The notes under the pieces were generated by a model. The model had not been told where the DNA came from. It saw only the letters and a list, made by a program, of their open reading frames with translations, and did not search any database. DNA of 64,000 nucleotides from Flabesymbios commensalis (Eukaryota; Annelida; Polychaeta; Terebellida; Flabelligeridae): contig OZ024902.1 of the NCBI GenBank assembly GCA_964017125.1, positions 33,107,582 to 33,171,581 of the forward strand. Reading direction: 5' to 3'. The translations under genes were made by a program, and so were the position numbers. Shown here piece by piece: positions 22,692 through 34,030 of this stretch. Numbering within the stretch: position 1 is the first letter of the stretch; the number at the start of each line of letters is the position of its first letter.

Positions 22692-22697
22692 AATAAA
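22692..22697 (+). terminator. Poly(A) signal of the CBM14 gene
   Basis: AATAAA followed by an A run lies 262 bases after the stop codon in exon 3. No AATAAA follows the read-through stop at 21981 before the exon 3 acceptor. Confidence 0.6.
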
Positions 22698-22719
22698 AAA
22701 AAAATCAAACTTACCAATT

Positions 22720-23540
22720 GTTGTTATTAATGATGATGTGAAATAGGCCTACATCACATAAGGAGCTTTATTGTGAGAAGTCATTTCTCTTCTAAAGCAC
22801 ACCGGTTTACTAGGGTTATAATAAAGAAGATGAACGAGTAGGCCTGTATATATATTCAGATTTACCGACCAATCATGATTGAGCTCTTTCTCCGAATTAA
22901 CCCTTCTACCCCCAAGTTCGCAATAATGCGGATCATCGGTAGCCGACAGTCTTCTCTATAAAGCTATATCAATACATTTAAAAAAGAAAGTAACTTGTTT
23001 ATTCTTGAAATGATCTTGTAATGATATACCACAATATATCACTGATATCACATATTTTTTGTAAATAAACTTATTCTCCAGGTTAAATCCCTATAGCGTG
23101 GCCAAAGGGTCATGTTTGAAGTACATTGTTTCTTTCAGCTCTTAGTCTCAGTGGTGGGAGACATATTTTCGGAAATTTATTAATAATGCAGCAATTGATA
23201 GCTCTACGTGTGGATGAATTGCCATCGGAAGAAAAAAATATTTGCACACAAAAACTTAAACGAGGCAGGATTGCCCACAAAGGATAGTGACAGAAATCAG
23301 ATCACACTGCCGTCTACACCTATAATTTAGAACAAGAGGGGAATTGTGACTTTTCAAGTAACAATAATGTTTGGACTAAGGTTTTTGACTTTTTTAGAGA
23401 CCATTTTAAATTTTGTTGGGTTATTTGTATAATGACAAATTGATTGAAATTTTGATTATGTGTTTTTGGCAGCCATTTTTATTTGGTTGTTTAAACTTCT
23501 GGATTATGACTTTTTTGTGGGTTTAATGCTGTCTGCGCGG
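22720..23540. other. No gene seen
   Basis: Intergenic. ttaacccttctacccccaag at about 22898 looks like one end of another TTAA element, but I could not find its partner. Confidence 0.4.
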
Positions 23541-23544
23541 CTAG

Positions 23545-23702
23545 ACAAACATTAAAACAACAATGCGTCGACGTCCTGTGTTGGATGGAATTACAACTGT
23601 AAGTTCAATCTTAAAATGTAGCATTTGAAAGGTTCTCCTATATCAAAGACCCAATGTTGTTTCAATGCTGCACCACTGTCTGCGACACTGGCCCTGAATG
23701 GA
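23545..23702. repeat. PAL-1 remnants
   Basis: A worn arm at about 23548-23580 (attaaaacaacaatgcg) is followed by a clearer copy at 23644-23702 with core actgtctgcgacactgg, which on the minus strand is a C-GCA-G tip. Confidence 0.55.
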
Positions 23703-23838
23703 ATATTATTGGATATATGAATTTTAATTATTAAATGTAGAGGGTGCTCAAATGGTGCGAGTCGATCGTGTCGCCTCTGATAAAGGGCCCATATTGACTG
23801 GTCAAGAATTCCATTCATGAGGCTTCACTTGAAGCGTA

Positions 23839-24090
23839 TTAACCCTTTAAGCCCTCACGATGCATTAAAGCATCATATTACTTCCCTGAAAACACACTCA
23901 ATTTTCCTACAACTGGGGGTTTAAGAATGAAAATTTCAATGAAACTGGCTCACCAATACATAGCAATTTTCTTCAATTTTTCAACCACTTCAAATCATCT
24001 TCATTCACTACAAGACGGGAATTGCGACAGCAATTCGCGGCTTGTAGTGGGTGAAGATGACAATGGTAAACTCAGGCTTGAAAGGGTTAA
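23839..24090 (+). mobile_element. TTAA-E MITE (copy 2)
   Basis: Starts TTAACCCTTTAAGCCCTCACG and ends gcttgaaagggttaa. The hairpin at about 23993-24063 has tip AATTGC-GACA-GCAATT. Collinear with 3107-3353. Confidence 0.85.
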
Positions 24091-24185
24091 ATGTCAATCC
24101 CCGCACTGTAAGAGTACAACTATTTATAATGACCGTAGATCTATAACATAGCTATTCAAATGAATCGGAAAGACCCAACTAAGAT
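24091..24185 (-). repeat. TTAA-B MITE fragment abutting the TTAA-E copy
   Basis: caatccccgcactgtaagag, taatgaccgtagatctataa and aatgaatcggaaagac match 5251-5503 in pieces; the hairpin arm is lost. Confidence 0.5.
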
Positions 24186-24500
24186 AGCTATGGTGATTTG
24201 AGATTTTATCATTTTCTTATTTTGGATATGGATATACATCATTTATAAGAGTGTAACAAAACAGGCGATAATATTCAACAACAACGTTAGACAAAGGGGG
24301 TAGAGGTGTTTTATTCCTCAATAATTACCGAAACCACAAAACCCAAATAACATGACCAAGCTTCCACAATGCGACGACGTGATGCATGAAAACAACCATA
24401 TAGCCTATAATAGCACCAGTGAATAAAACAAGTGTTTATAATTTTTTGAAAAAAATATGAGTTCAATATCTTTTTGTTTAATCAAATGTGAATGACATCT

Positions 24501-24506
24501 TTTATT
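24501..24506 (-). terminator. Candidate poly(A) signal of glycosyltransferase gene 2
   Basis: On the minus strand this reads AATAAA, about 195 bases after the stop codon of gene 2. Motif and position only. Confidence 0.4.
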
Positions 24507-24699
24507 GCACCAGCTACTTCACCCAAACATTTTTCCACATGAATATGCTCGCAGGAAAAGTGTTACTTTTCCATGTCAGATTCCCCTGACAAAAAAAATC
24601 TTCAAACAAAATACAGTACATTAAGCTAATATCTTTGGTGGGTCACTTCAAGCGAGAGTTGTAAAATTAGCGGGAAAGCAAAGGTGAACTACTATGATA

Positions 24700-26297
24700 T
24701 TAGAGATTTTTGTTTGGATGGTTATTATTATTATTCCCTTTACTTAAGATTGCAGGGTTATATTTCCTGTTTGCATTATTTAAAATGAGCTTTCCTGCAC
24801 TGGCAAATGTCCCAGTTGATGAGAAAATAGAACATGCAGATGAGAGTACGGAAGGCGGTTTAACGGTAAAATGTAATGCATAAACACTTTGTAACCACCT
24901 AGACGAGACAGTACCCTTTCTCATCTTTGCAGGTTCTCTCAGTAGACAATTGGTATAACACACAACCTGTAAATATGGTGAGATTTGAAGTAGGTCTGGA
25001 TTTCTCTCGTATATCTTATATAACACACGAGCACTGTTCCAGTTCCACTGTTCGGCCAAAAAGTGTCTCTCAGCCTTCTGAACAAGCCACCAGAAAGGCG
25101 CATAAGGTCTGCCAAGAAACACGCCCCAATTAAAGAGAACTGGGAAAGGCAAGGCAGTCTTGACTCTAGCTGGTGCGGCTATGGCGTCATATCTCCAGAA
25201 AATTGGGTTCAATTTTTTCCTGAAAATCATATCTGGGTCTACATGAATTCCGCCGTAGTGTACCATGATATCAAGTAGTGCCACATCTGCCTCGTGCTCT
25301 ATGTAGTTTATAGGCAGACCATAGATATGACCGGGCCTGGAACGATAAACCCAGTGTAGTTTGGTTTCATTGCCGAGTTGTTCCCAGTGGTCACCAGAGG
25401 GCGGTAGCTCACCGTGTATGTAAACGGCTTCTAATTCCAATACATAAATGCAGCTTAATATTGAAAGAAAAAAGAAGTAGTCCATTTCACCTCCTCCAAA
25501 CCAGACATAATGTGCTATACGTGGTACCACCTCATAGTCGTGAGGTCCTGCGCGAGGAAGGGTGTCGGTACCATACAACAGCCTCATGCCAAGGACACTA
25601 AGAGAGTCATTTCTGCACCAGAGATCTTTGGGGTGTATCACACCATCCAGAGTGTGATCTATACATATATTGTCAGAGCAGTTAAGCGATTGAGAGCTAC
25701 TTATGTTTCTGTAGAGAAGCCATCTCAAACTGTCAAAACCTGTGGTGGTCGACAACATACTCACTACAGCTAATTTACCCACTTCAGTAAACGCAAATAA
25801 AATCGGCTCATTGATTGCTTCAAATGGTAGCTGATTTAGTAGAACAATATCTTCATTTATATAGAACCCGCCGTGTTCCAACAATCTCTCCTCTAGAAAC
25901 TCAACTCGAGGGTGTGATCTGTTATCGCACATCTCAATGGAGGAATTCAGATGCACATTAAAGTTGGGGAACTCTTGCTGCAGCTCTTGAAACCACGTGT
26001 TATATAACTTGTCGTCAACATCAGGTAGTCTATCACAGTAGAAATGGACGACATCGGGTCGCAAGAAAAAGAACACACTGCGGACACTTAGGAAATGTCC
26101 AAAAGTGAATACCATTTCTTCATCTCCCGAGCACCAGATGTATGTCACAGAGTTTGCTAGTGAAGTGACGTGTAGTGGGTGTGATGTGGCTGGTAACTGC
26201 GCGAGATGGAAGCTACCATTAGAAAGCTGAGCTTGCCAGTGGATCTGACTGTTTTGTTTGACGGATTCTGCTTTGATGATGAATTCTTGTGAAATAT
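24700..26297 (-). CDS. GT32-like tandem-domain glycosyltransferase, gene 2 (3' exon)
   Basis: About 530 residues in one exon. The frame stays open well upstream of the first ATG (26148) to an acceptor ttttttattgcag ending at 26298. The residues in between (ISQEFIIKAESVKQN..., IHWQAQLSNGSFHL) align with gene 1, so the ATG at 26148 is internal. N-terminal domain: TYIWCSGDEE to GGFYINEDI (degenerate N-E-D site). C-terminal domain: PRIAHYVWFGGGEMD to GGIHVDPDMIF, then NWGVFLGRP and WNWNSARVLYKIYERNP, shared by all three genes. The C-terminus runs into an Asn-rich tail coded by a TTA/ATT microsatellite at 24720-24735, absent from the paralogues. Presumed Golgi type II glycosyltransferase with its anchor in a missing upstream exon. 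The 7.1 kb foldback element starts only 107 bases upstream of the acceptor, probably inside the intron. Confidence 0.83.
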
Positions 26298-26587
26298 CTG
26301 CAATAAAAAATACGATACAAGTTATTTTTCAGCGAAACAACACAAATATAAAAGATGTAGAGGGTATAGGTTTACATAAATGATACTTATACAAGAATAA
26401 TAATAACAGCCTCCAGATTAATTAAAGACTCTAATATCGGCCATATGTGGGTAGCCCATTACAGAGCTGCTATGGCACTGATCATAACTCTTGATATGTC
26501 TACTTCATCGCGCTAATACCACGACTCCACAGATTTATTTTAGTTATATTGTGAACATCATTACAGGAGATATTTACACTTAAAAAG

Positions 26588-27150
26588 AGTGCTATCCGTG
26601 GATGGAAAACTCACAATCCACGGATTTTGTCATCTATCTGTGGATAAAACCAGTCAGCATCCACGGATGTTGAACATCCACAGATGAATGAGGACGTCCT
26701 ATCCACGGATGAATTATCATCCACGGATGAATGAGGTCATCCCATCCACGGATTGGGATTAATCCACGGATCAATACGCACTCTCCATCCACGGATGAAC
26801 TTTCATCCACGGATGAATACGCACTACCCATCCACGGATGAACTTTCATTCACGGATGAATACGCACTACCCATCCACGGATGAACTTTCATCCACGGAT
26901 GAATACGCACTACCCATCCACGGATGAACTTTCATCCACGGATGAATACGCACTACCCATCCACGGATGAACTTTCATTCACGGATGAATACGCACTACC
27001 CATCCACGGATGAACTTTCATCCACGGATGAATACGCACTACCCATCCACGGATGAACTTTCATCCACGGATGAATACGCACTACCCATCCACGGATGAA
27101 CTTTCATCCACCGATGAATATTCAAGTTCCATCCACGGATGAGCTTTCAT
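26588..27150. repeat. Minisatellite, left arm
   Basis: Head-to-tail units of about 42 bases made of catccacggatgaa, ctttcatccacggatgaat and acgcactaccc. At least eight regular units lie between 26780 and 27120, with looser ones on both sides. Confidence 0.85.
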
Positions 27151-27769
27151 ATTCAGTCGAATACAAAAATGTTAGCATAATCTACGAATTCGAATTTATA
27201 GCATAAATAGCCTGTAATCGCTCATAAAACGAACATAGTAACATAGGTTATTATCTCACAAAGAATATAATATTGATGTGCTTTACAATTTGTTAATGTA
27301 AGATCAACGTCATTATTCACAAAAAAATAATCGACATTAATCATAAAAAATGTTTGCATAATCTATCATGGTTTAAACATATTTTTATTTTCCAATTGAA
27401 ATAATACAAAAAAATTGCTTTGTATGATATATATAAAACATAGAGGTGCTTACGGGGTTGTGATAGGAACACTGTCTGGTACGTAAAACTCTTCCGAGAA
27501 ATTGAGAGGGGTATATTTAATTTCGTTTGGCAACACTTGAAAACAGGAACTTTAAGTCTTGGTATAATTATTTTGATGGATGTGGAACAAGCATTCTCAC
27601 ACTCAAGCTGTGATTTGCCTACTGGAGACCAAGTGTGGACAATCCCACACTCGCACTTTTGGCTTTCGCAACTTCACATTCTAAGATCTTTGTGGCTCAA
27701 GAAAGTTGTTTATTATAAATTCGTGAGAGAAAATGCGTGAAGGTCACTCGGATCATAAAGGGGTTGGGA

Positions 27770-27836
27770 TTATGGCACTGGTTAGCCGGCGCCCTTCGGG
27801 CTTGTGTTGGTGAACTAAACCACTGTCATAATCTCC
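27770..27836. repeat. Hairpin in the left arm
   Basis: gggattatggcactggtt pairs with aaccactgtcataatctcc around a GC-rich middle (gccggcgcccttcgggct). The right arm carries the same hairpin at about 32293-32360. Confidence 0.55.
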
Positions 27837-27857
27837 ACACTGGCATTCACACAAAGC

Positions 27858-28080
27858 AGGGCTCATAGCGCAGTGGTTAGCACTACTGTCTGACACGCTA
27901 GAGTTCGGGCTTCGTTCCCTGGTCTCGACGGTTTTACAGAAAACCCCATTGGCTCCTAAAACCGGTCCGAATCATGTGTCTGGAGACAAGGGGCATCTGA
28001 ATCATCTCACCATCCTGGTCCAGTTTAGCCTGTATGTGCATAAAAGTGGTCTAAGGTCCTAACCATTTCATTTCTCTCGG
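27858..28080 (+). mobile_element. tRNA-derived SINE in the left arm
   Basis: gctcatagcgcagtggttagc (A-box region) and gagttcgggcttcgttccc (B-box region) form a tRNA-like head. The core catctcaccatcctggtccag is shared with 55350-55685. The second head and its linker, present in the other copies, are missing here. Confidence 0.7.
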
Positions 28081-28214
28081 GACCTTTAGCCATATACACT
28101 CCTAGAAGCAGGGTGTTGTGTTGTATTTTCTAATGTGCGTATTAATCATGTACAAAGCCCAGTAGCCTACTTTTTGGCAATCAACATGCAGGCTCCACGT
28201 CCATCCTAGATATA

Positions 28215-28615
28215 AAACGTCGAGTATATCCGTGAATGTTAGCCAGGTAGCCTTGGACATTATTTAGGTATCCATTGATTTTTACAGGTATCCGCGGATG
28301 TCAGCCAGGTATCCGTGGATGTTATCTAGCTATCCCTGGAATTTTACAGTTATCCGTGGATTTTCACATATATCCGTGGATGTTATCTCTGTATCCGTGG
28401 ATGTTAGGCTTAGGGTTACATTATTTATCTGTGGATATTAGCCAATTATCCTTGGAGTTTTGATAGGTAATCGTGGATGTCTGCCAGGTATCCATGGATA
28501 TTATACAGGTATCCATGGATTTTTACAGGTATCCGTGGATGATTGGCAGATATTCGTGGCTACCATGGTTATATTATTACAGGTATCTATGGATGTTTTT
28601 TCGCATATATCTTTG
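28215..28615. repeat. Inner tatccgtggatgtt array, left
   Basis: Irregular 25-30 base repeats such as caggtatccgtggatgtt. They share the tccgtgga core with the outer minisatellite but are looser. Confidence 0.75.
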
Positions 28616-28619
28616 TATA

Positions 28620-29640
28620 GAGCTATTATAACAGCATCCATGTAATATGCATGTAGATGGCCAATATTACACATTCTGTAATAGCCTGACGTTTCGCAAT
28701 ATATCTTTATTGCACAATATATATGGTAAGACATCGATAAAGAATTACACATTTTCGAAGCGCAACCTTTCAATAGCCATAGATTAGTTTAAACAATTTC
28801 TCGTTTAAACAACTTTTAGCCGATTTGTGTTCGAATTATTCAAGGTCAAATGAACTATTCGCTTTTCCTCCAAATTTCTATGCAACCTAAACAAAAAACT
28901 GTCTTCCTGTTGAATATCAATAAATCAGTCAATCAATTAATCAATTAAAATAATTTCCATAGCATCCTAATTCTCGGTGACCCGAGTTCACAGGGGCTAG
29001 ATTACTAGTGTTTGAGCATAAGTCATCATCTGGGGGCCACGTCACTCGTTATCTGTGAGAAGAAGACTTGACCAAAACGGTCAAAAGGCCTTGGGTCCAA
29101 AGTTAATTTGAAGGCGTTTAAAAAAGTTGGTTATAATTAGTTGAACAGGCTTGGCTTGGTGTTACAGCTAATAGTAATTGTAGAGGTAAGCAGGTTCTTT
29201 GGATAGCAATGCCATATAAGTGACTGTGCATAAAATAAAATACCAGAGAATAAGAAACTACAATAAACTAGCCTGCTATTGTCTTGGCGAATGAGCGATT
29301 ATTCTTAATTTGACAAAGGCTGCGTACATGGTGAAAGCAAGACTTATTTATATACACTTAATGGGAGATATCTTGACGAAAATCGAGGTCACTGTCTATT
29401 GCGATTTCCAGCTTTATGACTGATTTAATTTTGGTATGCTGGTCGAGCAAAAAGATGTTCACATAAATATGACATCATTTTGTTCCGTTGCTTTTTTGAT
29501 TCAATGAGGAAGTATTCAGTTTTAACAGGGCTGAGTTTTAATTTAGATTCTATTATCTAAGTCAAAACGTTGGTTCTACAAGGTTTTAATTTATCTAGAG
29601 ATTGTAGGGCATCTGAGGCAGACGAAGATGCGTGTCAAGA
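28620..29640. other. Interior of the foldback element, no gene seen
   Basis: Sequence between the inner repeat array and the LINE 3' end. No ORF with recognisable features. Confidence 0.4.
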
Positions 29641-31262
29641 TGATGGTGTACAGTGTGATTGAACAGTATCTGACTATGATGTGATATGCTATGATATGAG
29701 TTTTATAGCGGCAGTATCTCTCAACAAGAATGAAACCCAATGGCGCTGCATACTAAAGTCGGCATTCAATTTTCAAATACATTGTCGGTAAACAGGTACG
29801 GGTCCATCCGTTTATAAATGACCGCCCATTTAAAAACAACCGTGCATTTGTTATAAGCACTCACAGCGCACTTCCAGCGAGTGTTTATAAACACCGGGTT
29901 TATAGACGGTCGGCCAATATGACTGGTTAACTGTACATTTTATTCCATAATAGCATGTATTTTCTCTTAATCATACCTGATTTGGAATATTGTATAAATT
30001 GACACAACACATAACTACCTAGTAATGAACTTTAGAAGCAGAATCTGTGAAATACGATGTTTATTTGGTAAAAATAGGTGGTCGATTTAGTGATGGTCAA
30101 ATTGTATGCATACTGCATTTTCTATGTGTCATCTTTTTTGTACACACAATTTATTGCACAAAACAAAGATACAATCCAGGAGCTCAGTCATTCATCTCAT
30201 TTCCTGGGTGAGTTCTGCGGAAATGTACCTTACAAAAACGTAAATAAAAAAATGTAGATAATTATATAGTTAACTAAACTGCTTCTTGATATTGCAAGTT
30301 CATTATGAAGTTATGCACTATAATTCGTAATTTTAAGAAGATACTGCCTTTTGGCTTTGCACGGCAGTATACAAGTGAACAAGGCCGACCGTTTATAAAT
30401 GCCGGCTGTTTATAAACACTCGGCGGAAGTGCGCTGCGAGTGCTTAGAAACGCACGGTTGTTTTTAAATGGGCGGCCTTTTATAAACGGCTGGACCCGTA
30501 CCTGGTAAACGAGTGTGTCGTGTGACAATCTGTGGATGATCAGATTGAGGTGGTGATGTGAACAGGTGTTTTTAAATATTTCCAAAATATGCTAATTGAC
30601 TTGGCTTCTCGTATGTGAATAGGTAAATTGTTCCATAAACGAGGTGCAGCTACCTCCAAAGATGAATAGCCCTATTTTTTCACCGTGGTGCTGGATACAG
30701 CAATAGCTACGGATCTAAGTGTTTGCTGGCGATGTTTAAAATGCAATAACTCACTAAGATTATATGGGTTTTCTAGTAGATAATGCTTTATATGTCAGAA
30801 GGGTTCAGTTTAAATTATTATTTTAAACTTTTTTTAAAACTATTATTGCTGAGTGGTTTGACATATATGGTGTGGTGCTACAGTGTGTTTGATACTATTT
30901 AACGGATCGTTCTCAGCTTTTGAAAATCGATGGCGAGCTGTCCACGTCGCAATTGTTCGCGGATGACACACACATTCATACATCTTTCATGGCAGAAATT
31001 TTACTCAGTCGCGTATTGTTCTTCAAAAATGTTCTTTTAGTAATTAGTAATCCAGGTGAGGATGAATCAAAACATGCTCAAATTGAATCCTAATAAGACG
31101 AAATTCATGGTTATTCGAAATATAGCCCATCGTAAAATAGTTGCTAATAAATACCTGGTTGAACTTCTTTGCCAAAAAATTGTAAACATTGCATGTATGT
31201 GAAATCTGGGTGTGGCATTCGACTCAGGCATTTTTTCTCACAACTGTAAATCAGCTTTTTAC
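29640..31262 (-). mobile_element. LINE fragment with inverted 5' part
   Basis: On the minus strand 30800-30540 encodes a LINE reverse-transcriptase C-terminus: RQQTLRS, then AAPRLWNNLPIHIREA, then FWKYLK. A 3' UTR follows that ends near 29650 with cagcgcc...gctataaaactcatatca, typical of CR1/L2-like tails. On the plus strand 30940-31262 encodes an earlier part of the same type of protein (LFADDTHIHTSF, NMLKLNPNKTKFMVI, NLGVAFDS). The 5' portion is thus inverted relative to the 3' end, and roughly 100-150 codons between them are missing. Several stops mark it as dead. Confidence 0.65.
29793..30504. mobile_element. 712 bp TIR element inserted in the LINE 3' UTR
   Basis: Terminal inverted repeats of roughly 115 bases start caggtacgggtcca(t/g)ccg and end cggacccgtacctg-like. 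A 5-base target duplication gtaaa lies at 29788-29792 and 30505-30509. The TIRs repeat gtttataaa and a(a/g)cggccg(a/c)cc-like blocks. No coding sequence. The superfamily is not clear. Confidence 0.8.
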
Positions 31263-31400
31263 CATATCCACGGATACCTGTAGAAATGCACAGATAGCTA
31301 GATAACATCCACGGATATCTGTAAAAATCCACGGATACCTATAAACAATCCACGGATAGATAGATAACATCCATGGATGCCTGGCTGACATCTACGGATA
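31262..31400. repeat. Inner repeat array, right (part 1)
   Basis: atccacggatacctgtagaaat-type units, the complement of the 28215-28615 array. Confidence 0.7.
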
Positions 31401-31710
31401 GGAGAAGATTGTGTGTGTTTCAAAAGATCACAAAACACTAAAGTTATTAGTGACATTATACAAATTGTAAACTTTTGTTAAAACAACCAAATTTAAAGCT
31501 GGATATTTCATCACAAAATGGGTCTAGTAAGACAAGGGTTAATTATTACATAATTTATAAATTATGATAACGACTTTTTGATTAACTCCTGTACTCATGA
31601 AAAGTCAATTAGTATTTTCCATTTATTTAAAGCTAGAGTTCCTCACGCGATTCTCAGCTCCAAATTGAATTATGTGATCAGCTGAGCATCTACCTCAACA
31701 CATTTTATCA
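31400..31710. repeat. Worn TTAA-MITE inside the right arm
   Basis: gtctagtaagacaagggttaa at about 31522 is a TTAA-C end. A decayed hairpin (aagctagagttcctcac... ctcagctcc) lies at about 31630-31663. It splits the inner repeat array of the right arm and has no counterpart in the left arm. Confidence 0.45.
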
Positions 31711-31711
31711 A

Positions 31712-31860
31712 AACCACGGATACTTGTAGAATTCCACGGATAGCTAGATAACATCCACGGATACCTGGCTGACATCCACGGATACCTGTAAAAATGAATG
31801 GATACCTAAATAATGTCCAAGGTTACCTGGCTAACATTCGCGGATATACTCGACGTTTTA
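31712..31860. repeat. Inner repeat array, right (part 2)
   Basis: gatagctagataacatccac and ctggctgacatccacggata units, complementary to the left inner array. Confidence 0.75.
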
Positions 31861-32019
31861 TATCTAGGATGGACGTGGAGCCTGCATGTTGATTGCCAAA
31901 ACGTAGGCTACTGGGCTTTGTATATGATTACTACGCCCGTTGGAAAATACAACACAACACCCTGCTTCTGGGAGTGTATATGGCTAAAGGTCCCGAGAGA
32001 AATGAAATGGTTAGGGCCT

Positions 32020-32268
32020 TAGGCCATTTTTATGCACATACAGGCTAAACTGGACCAAGATGGTGAGATGAATCAGATGCCCCTTGTCTCCAGACACAGG
32101 ATTTTGACCCTGGCGGTCTGGGGCCGAGGACGCTACCTCTCGGTTACGGAGGCTCTTCATAGTATTGAGTTTTAGGAGTGAACGGGGAAAAAACATTTTG
32201 TTTTGTGTAAAACCGTCAAGACCGGGGAACGAACCCTGAACTCTAGCGCGTCAGACAGTATAGTGCTC
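32020..32268 (-). mobile_element. tRNA-derived SINE in the right arm
   Basis: Same position in the arm as the left SINE. It keeps the linker and second tRNA-like head (ggcggtctggggccgaggac...ctctcggttacggaggctc) that the left copy lacks, but has lost part of the first A box (tatagtgctctgagtg). Confidence 0.7.
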
Positions 32269-32982
32269 TGAGTGAATGCCAGTGTGGAGATTATGGCACT
32301 GGTTTAGTTCACCAGCCCAAGCCTGAAGGGCGCCGGCTAACCAGTGTCATAATCTCAACCCCTTTACGATCCCAGTGACCTTTATGCATTTTCTCTCACG
32401 AATTTATAATAAACAACTTTCTTGAGCCACACAGATCTCAGCATGTGATGTTGCGTAAGCCAAAAGTGCAAGTGTGTGATTATCTGCACTTGGTCTCCAG
32501 TAGGCCAATCACAGCTTGAGTGTGAGAATGTTTGTTCTACTTCCATTAAAATAATTATACCAAGACTTAAAGTTCCTGTTTTCAAGTGTTGCCAAACGAA
32601 AATAAATATACCCCTCTCAATTTCTTTGAAGAGTTTTACGTACCAGAAAGTGTTCCTATCACAATCCCGGAAGCACCACTATGTTTTTTAGATATCATAC
32701 AAAGCGATTTTTTTGTATTATTTCAATTGGAAAAGAAAAATATGTTTAAACCATGATAGATTATGCAAACATTTTTTATGATTTATGTCTATTATTTCTT
32801 TGTGATTAATGTCGTTGATCTTACATTCACAAATTGTAAAGCACATCAATATTATATTCTTTGTGAGATAATAACCTATGTTACTATGTTCGTTTCATGA
32901 GCGATTACAGGATATTTATGCTATAAATTGGAATTCGTAGATTATGCTAACATTTTTGTATTCGACTGACTATGAAAGTTCA

Positions 32983-33310
32983 TCCGTGAATGAAGCTTGA
33001 ATATTCATCCGTGGATGAAAGTTCATCCGTGGATGTGTAGTGCGTATTCATCCGTGGATGAAAGTTCATCCGTGGATGGGTAGTGCGTATTCATCCGTGG
33101 ATGAAAGTTCATCCGTGGATGGGTAGTGCGTATTCTTCCGTGGATGAAAGTTCATCCGTGGATGGAGAGTGCGTATTCATCCGTGGATTAATCCCAATCC
33201 GTGGATTGGATGACCTCACTCATCCGTGGATGATATTTCATCCGTGGATAGGAAGTCCTCATTCATTCGTGGATGTTCAACATCCGTGGATGCTGACTGG
33301 TTTTATCAAC
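32983..33310. repeat. Minisatellite, right arm
   Basis: ttcatccgtggatgaaagtt and tgggtagtgcgtattcatcc units, the complement of 26588-27150 but with fewer units. Confidence 0.85.
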
Positions 33311-33506
33311 GGATATCACTGTTTTAAGTGTAAATATCTCCTGTAATAATGTTCACAATATAACTAAAATAAATCTTCGGAGTCGTGGTATTAGCGTGAT
33401 GAAGTAGATATATCAGGAGTTATGATCTGTGCCATAGCAGCTCTGTAATGGGGTACCCAAATATGGCCAGTCTTAGAGTCTGTAATTAATCTGGAGGCTG
33501 TTTAAT

Positions 33507-33930
33507 GTTATCACTCATAAATTATTGTATTTTATAATAACTTTCTGATATTATGAACAAAAATATAACAGTAATTAGCTAGAACATAACTTTTAAAACA
33601 ATATATACAGATCAGCAATAAGATTGTTAAAATAATAAAAAGCAGCTAGGCATAATTAAATATTTAAATTACACGTGATATAATTTATTGACTGTAGACA
33701 TAACACGTAACTCTATTAAACGTTATAATATTTGTCTAAAAGAATAGCCTTAATAAAACTGTAATGGCAACTCAAGTGCTAATCTGAAACTAGTTGGTGA
33801 AACTGCAGAACCTGTCTTTCTTCAAAACTCCTATGTAACGAGGTTTGTTGTTAATATCATGCCCTTATTTAATGAAGTGCCAAAGTATACCATCTCAAAT
33901 GAACTCTGAATATCCTTATTGAGGCGAGAT
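33507..33930. other. No gene seen
   Basis: AT-rich intergenic sequence just outside the foldback element. Confidence 0.45.
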
Positions 33931-34030
33931 CCTAGCAGACACTAAATATTTGTGTAACATTTGTACAATGTTGGACCAACGTTGGGCCGACGTTGTACAA
34001 ATGCTATACAAATATTTTGTGTTTGCTGGG
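33931..34030. mobile_element. PAL-1 hairpin element
   Basis: cctagcagacactaaatatt ... aaatattttgtgtttgctggg, with the centre gttggaccaacgttgggccg. Both arms are intact but the GNA tip has been lost from the centre. Confidence 0.75.

Larger units (their letters stand above)
26405..33502. mobile_element. Giant foldback element, 7.1 kb
   Basis: Left arm from aacagcctccagattaatta and right arm ending taattaatctggaggctgtt are inverted copies. The target duplication taat is at 26401-26404 and 33503-33506. From outside inwards each arm has about 180 bases of unique sequence, a minisatellite of atccacggatgaa units, about 1 kb of unique sequence, the same SINE at the same place, and a looser tatccgtggatgtt array. 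The middle (about 28.6-31.3 kb) holds an old LINE with a further TIR element inserted. No transposase is recognised, so it is non-autonomous. Confidence 0.85.

Noticed and set aside
26588-27150. Regular repeat array resembling a CRISPR locus
   Set aside because: The DNA is eukaryotic, the units are directly adjacent variants of one minisatellite with no unique spacers, and the array is mirrored in the other foldback arm.
27858-28080. tRNA gene at the SINE head
   Set aside because: A and B boxes are present but the cloverleaf stems are poor, and the sequence continues into the shared SINE core in several copies.
27537-32585. A 67-codon frame (MKTGTLSLGIII...) present in both foldback arms
   Set aside because: It recurs only because the arms are inverted copies. 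Differences between the copies often change residues, with no sign of coding constraint.
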